A stretch of 64,000 nucleotides of DNA from Rotaria sp. Silwood1 (Eukaryota; Rotifera; Eurotatoria; Philodinida; Philodinidae). Shown here piece by piece: positions 60,362 to 64,000 of this stretch (the first letter of the stretch is position 1; every line of letters starts with the position of its first letter). Under the pieces are notes generated by a model. It worked only from the letters and a program-made list of their open reading frames with translations, was not told where the DNA came from and searched no databases. The stretch lies in the NCBI GenBank assembly GCA_905250075.1, contig CAJNOP010000668.1:1-64000 (forward strand). The letters run 5' to 3'. Both the position numbers and the translations under genes were made by a program.

Positions 60362-62247
60362 ATTAAAATATCTGATCAATAAAACCTTGTTTTCGTTTTT
60401 CTTGATTTCATTTTTAGCCCTGGTACTTTGCTATCTAGAGCAAAGTACTAGTAGATACTTTCTGAATAGAAATGAAGTACTCATTTGCATTCTGTTTTAG
60501 ATTTGCATTAGAAACTCTGTTTCACTGAAACAAATTTTACAGTTATTTGTTATACGAAGTATGAGTAAAAAACTTATTGTTTTTTGTTTTTGTATTATAT
60601 ATTAGTCATAAAAATTTTAGGTGTCGGTATGGATGGACCGAAAATGTTCAGTCTTTTCATCGATTCGTCTGCTTCAAAACGTAGTGGCTCATCAAAATCA
60701 GCCAATAATATTGACTATTTTCCATAAAACCCCTTTTCTCCTGAAAAAAAAGAAAAAAGAGACAGAGTGGATTGTCATGCATTTCTATTCTTTTTTTTTT
60801 CGCTTATCTCCTACTTTCGACTTCTGTAGAGCAAGTACAATGTGTACATTGGATCGATTTAAGTTATGATTTTTGTATCGGTTTTCAAAGAGTTTTATTT
60901 TGTGAACTTACGATGTAATCATTGGTGTCTGATGAAGTATTTTCTTAAAATTAACATGAGAATCAATGCAAGATAAAAAAAACACATTTCTTGAAAAAAA
61001 AACTGCATCAGAAGACTCTCAGTGCATGGCTTCGTAATTCATTCAAAACCATATAATTCCTATAGCCAAGTATGGATGAAGAGAATATAAGATAGAATTA
61101 AGTTTTATGGTTTTTTGTATTTATTTTTAATTAGCGTAAAACTTTATTTAACAGTGCATATGAGAGAATGTAACATCAAATCAATTCATTATTCCAATGT
61201 TTTTACAATAATTTTCCAGGAGAAAATTATGAACATTCGGGAAAAAGTACGTGAAATATTTGCTCAACTTTAAATGTTAGACAGCTCAATGGACTAACTA
61301 TTAAGCATATACATGAATAAAAGAAGAGTTTTCTGAATTTCGATGTTACTTGGTGAGATTAATATTTGTCAAATGATACTTACCAGGGTATTATTAGTGA
61401 GTATGAGTTAACACAATACTCACAGCCTAAGCCGGCTCATTTTCACATTTCTTATATTTAAATTGTCAGACTTTTTGGTATTCGATTATTGATTTTCATA
61501 AGTGAAAATGGACGAGTTTTCCACAACAACGTGGTATTAAAAATGCTTTGAAAAATGGATTGAATCAATCTTTTCCTCACTATAAACTGATCGCAATTTT
61601 TATGATCATCTGAGCCTTTGTCTTCAAGCATGTTTTGAAAAAAAATGTAATAGTTCTATAGTGAACCAAATAATAATTTAAACTACATTTTGACAGAATT
61701 CGAGGCAAGATGATTGGGAAAATATGGACTTCAAAGCTCCTATAAAAAAAAGCATCTTTCATTCTAATTTATCTTATACAGACCGATGACGTCGAATATC
61801 GCTTTTAATCCAATGGTGAAAACTTCAATTCAATGTCTTTGACGAAAGCAAGTTATTCACAAAATATTGTAACCTATCTTTTATTTATCGATAAGGATAT
61901 TGACTGATTATATGTGTGCTTGCGTCAATGTTCATGAGAGATGTGTCAGAAATAAATGAGTTGTACCGTTGGGACTTTCCAAGGTAAATATTTGTCTTTC
62001 TTCGACATTACTAAAGTAAAAAAAGACATTATTTCAAATAAGGGACTTTTTCTTTTCCTATCCAACCATAATTTTTATTACGAAAGAGAATAATATGAGT
62101 CATTTAGTGAGTAACATTTGAAATAACAATCAAAGAACGAATGCAAAATTGCACAACAAGTTACTATGAAGACAGACGCGTGTCTTTTCATCAAACAAAA
62201 AAGCATGTGATACGACGTTTTGGTTTTCTATTACGAAAAAAAGAAAG
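60362..62247. other. Intergenic, nothing recognised
   Basis: AT-rich, with A- and T-runs and no motif-bearing frame on either strand. It should contain the promoter of the F-box gene that follows, but no clear TATA box precedes 62248. Confidence 0.45.
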
Positions 62248-63975
62248 ATGAAGTTGGAATATTTAGCTAATGAAGTATTACATGACCTATTCGAATATTT
62301 CGATCCCATTGAACTCATCCATGCTTTTGAAGGACTCAATACTCGTTTCAATAGACTTCTCTTCATTTATTTTCGATCGTATCGTCTAGATTTTCGTTCT
62401 ATATCAAAATCAAATTTTGATCTTATATGTAAACAATATTTACCATTAATTATTGATCATGTTAGTTCACTGTGTTTATCCGATGGTGGAGAAACTCCAC
62501 AATTATATGAACATCTTACAGCTTATTGTCTTACAATCGATGAATTTACTCATTTACGATCACTTTTACTTCAAAAAATTGATTCAACAAATATAATTCT
62601 TAATATTACATCAGATTGTTTTTATCTTCCATATCTTACTCATTTAAAGATCGTCGAATGCAATTTTCCTAATGAGAAGGATCCCAAACAACTAATTTAT
62701 AATATTTGGCATTTAAATAATCTCACACATTGTACATTGGATATGACTTTTGAATGGCGACTTAGTTTTTGTGGATTATCAATAATATCAAAGTCTATTG
62801 AATATTTGTCGATAAAAGATTATATTTTTTCTTCATTGGAACTTACTCATCTATTAACTTTGACACCTTATCTTCGACATCTTTGCATTACATTTGGAGA
62901 AAGTATTGATATTATATCACAACGTATTCTTATTGCTCCATACCTCACTAGTCTAGAACTTCATTTCGGTGGTTCACAATCTACTTTGACAAATATTTTG
63001 AAAAGCATGCCTAATTTACTACATTTAAAACTTGAAACAGGATCGATTCATTTGAATGGAAATCAATGGAAACAAATCTTAATTAATTATGTACCTAAAA
63101 TTAAAATATTTCGATTTCTCATTAGAGTTTTATCGTTGAAAGATAATCATGTAGAAGAATATCTTGAAGATTTGTTGAGTACTTTTCAAACTCCGTTTTG
63201 GATGGATGATCATCAATGGTATGTTCGATGTGATTGGCCACAACATACTAATAAAATATTCGTTCTTTATACCTTACCCTATTGTTTTGGTGATACTTAT
63301 GTTGTTTATCAGAATCGATGGTCGAAAACAACTTGTCCTAATGTTCGCCATTGTAATTGTTATGATCGAGTAAAGGATGTATTTTATAAAGGACGTATAG
63401 ATAATTTTGCTTTGTTTGCTATATGTTATCCGAAAATCCGTCGACTAACTTTGAAACTGCCTTTCGATGTTAATTTTTGGACTATTATTCCAAGATTAGA
63501 TAATTTGACTTCGTTAGAAGTAATTCAAACACAAGAAAATATTCGTTCCGAATCTCAACTGAAAGAGTTACTCAATCGAGCGCCTCGTCTCGATTTTCTA
63601 AGTGTTGATGCGATATCATTTTTGCTATTGGCACAATTAAATATAACTCATGTATCACTTCGTCGAATTCAACTGAAACCTTACCGTTCTAGAACGAATC
63701 GCTATTTGAATGCTGCACAATGTTCTATATTGGCTCGTTCATTACTAGGACTTCAATGTGAAGTTCTTGTAATTCGTATTGAAAATCGACAAATTATCCT
63801 TGATCTTATACATACGATGTACAATCTTCGAGCATTGACTTTTGAATGCCAAGATGACAATTCATTAGTGCATTCGAACGATGAACTTGTAGAATGGTTG
63901 AGAAATTCTTTGCCAGAAACATATTCAGTTACCCGACATAGATCTCGTCTCGTAGGAATATGGATTAATAGATAA
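62248..63975 (+). CDS. F-box/LRR-like protein, single exon, intact
   Basis: A 575-residue uninterrupted frame. Residues 2-45 are an F-box (LEYLANEVLHDLFEYFDPIE, then LNTRFNRLLF). Residues about 95-310 hold irregular leucine-rich units (LPYLTHLKIVECNF, LTPYLRHLCITFG, MPNLLHLKLETGS). The C-terminal half continues with PKIRRLTLKLPFDV, RLDNLTSLEV and ITHVSLRRIQL to the end. It would serve as the substrate-binding subunit of an SCF ubiquitin ligase; the target is unknown. It belongs to the LEYL..EVL..LFEYFD branch of the rotifer F-box family, different from the branch of the gene at 845-15613. The ATG chosen is the first codon before the F-box. No introns. Confidence 0.88.
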   Translation: MKLEYLANEVLHDLFEYFDPIELIHAFEGLNTRFNRLLFIYFRSYRLDFRSISKSNFDLICKQYLPLIIDHVSSLCLSDGGETPQLYEHLTAYCLTIDEFTHLRSLLLQKIDSTNIILNITSDCFYLPYLTHLKIVECNFPNEKDPKQLIYNIWHLNNLTHCTLDMTFEWRLSFCGLSIISKSIEYLSIKDYIFSSLELTHLLTLTPYLRHLCITFGESIDIISQRILIAPYLTSLELHFGGSQSTLTNILKSMPNLLHLKLETGSIHLNGNQWKQILINYVPKIKIFRFLIRVLSLKDNHVEEYLEDLLSTFQTPFWMDDHQWYVRCDWPQHTNKIFVLYTLPYCFGDTYVVYQNRWSKTTCPNVRHCNCYDRVKDVFYKGRIDNFALFAICYPKIRRLTLKLPFDVNFWTIIPRLDNLTSLEVIQTQENIRSESQLKELLNRAPRLDFLSVDAISFLLLAQLNITHVSLRRIQLKPYRSRTNRYLNAAQCSILARSLLGLQCEVLVIRIENRQIILDLIHTMYNLRALTFECQDDNSLVHSNDELVEWLRNSLPETYSVTRHRSRLVGIWINR

Positions 63976-64000
63976 ACAAATAAACAGATTTCTTACTGAA

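Noticed and set aside
1-64000. The whole window as a chromosome end
   Set aside because: TGTGGG tracts are internal, short, degenerate and paired with their complement, while intact genes lie on all sides. There is no terminal array.
1-64000. Retroelements or virus-derived elements
   Set aside because: I looked for reverse transcriptase, integrase, capsid and envelope signatures and long terminal repeats and found none that I could support.

Overview
The window is AT-rich nuclear DNA of a small metazoan, most likely a bdelloid rotifer (Adineta or Rotaria type). Four things point there. Most introns are short (about 47-75 bp). Two genes belong to the large rotifer F-box/LRR-like families. Two genes encode an N-terminal cytoplasmic tail, one membrane helix, a Ser/Thr linker and an NHL or PAN ectodomain. 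Degenerate (TGTGGG)n tracts, the hexamer known from bdelloid telomeres, are scattered through the window. The species is inferred, not proven.

Layout. 1-15613 (minus strand): one F-box/LRR-like gene whose seven visible exons form an open reading frame of about 620 codons, in phase across every junction, stretched over 14.8 kb. Its introns (59 bp to 6 kb) hold two mariner elements, a TTAA-flanked palindromic element (a second copy lies at the left edge), a foldback element, a TGTGGG palindrome and smaller candidates. Its last exon probably lies left of the window. 15614-20780: repeats and a broken NHL gene whose 5' side ends at the largest TGTGGG array. 20839-26342: intact six-exon membrane-anchored NHL protein. 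27555-31051: an arylacetamide-deacetylase-like hydrolase and a short-chain dehydrogenase. 32160-33740: wreck of an S9 serine peptidase gene. 34829-35640: an 0.8 kb diverged palindrome.

36242-45917: a 28-exon gene for about 1334 residues and ten PLAT domains (LOXHD1-like), followed by a decayed PLAT repeat and a 100-N assembly gap. 48489-49116 (minus): a two-helix membrane protein. 50239-51001: three TGTGGG-like palindromes, one carrying an inserted hAT-like MITE with a perfect 8-bp target duplication. 51324-54157: membrane-anchored PAN/Apple protein. 55912-58366: long-chain acyl-CoA synthetase. 58541-62247: repeats and relics. 62248-63975: intact single-exon F-box/LRR-like gene.

The genes do not form one pathway. 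The two signals I find most worth following are (i) at least ten short G-rich/C-rich palindromes built from telomere-like hexamers, always in G-then-C order, several just downstream of genes, and (ii) the shared exon/phase scaffold of the NHL and PAN membrane proteins, which looks like a cassette with exchangeable ectodomains. All splice sites and protein calls come from reading the sequence. No database search was run.
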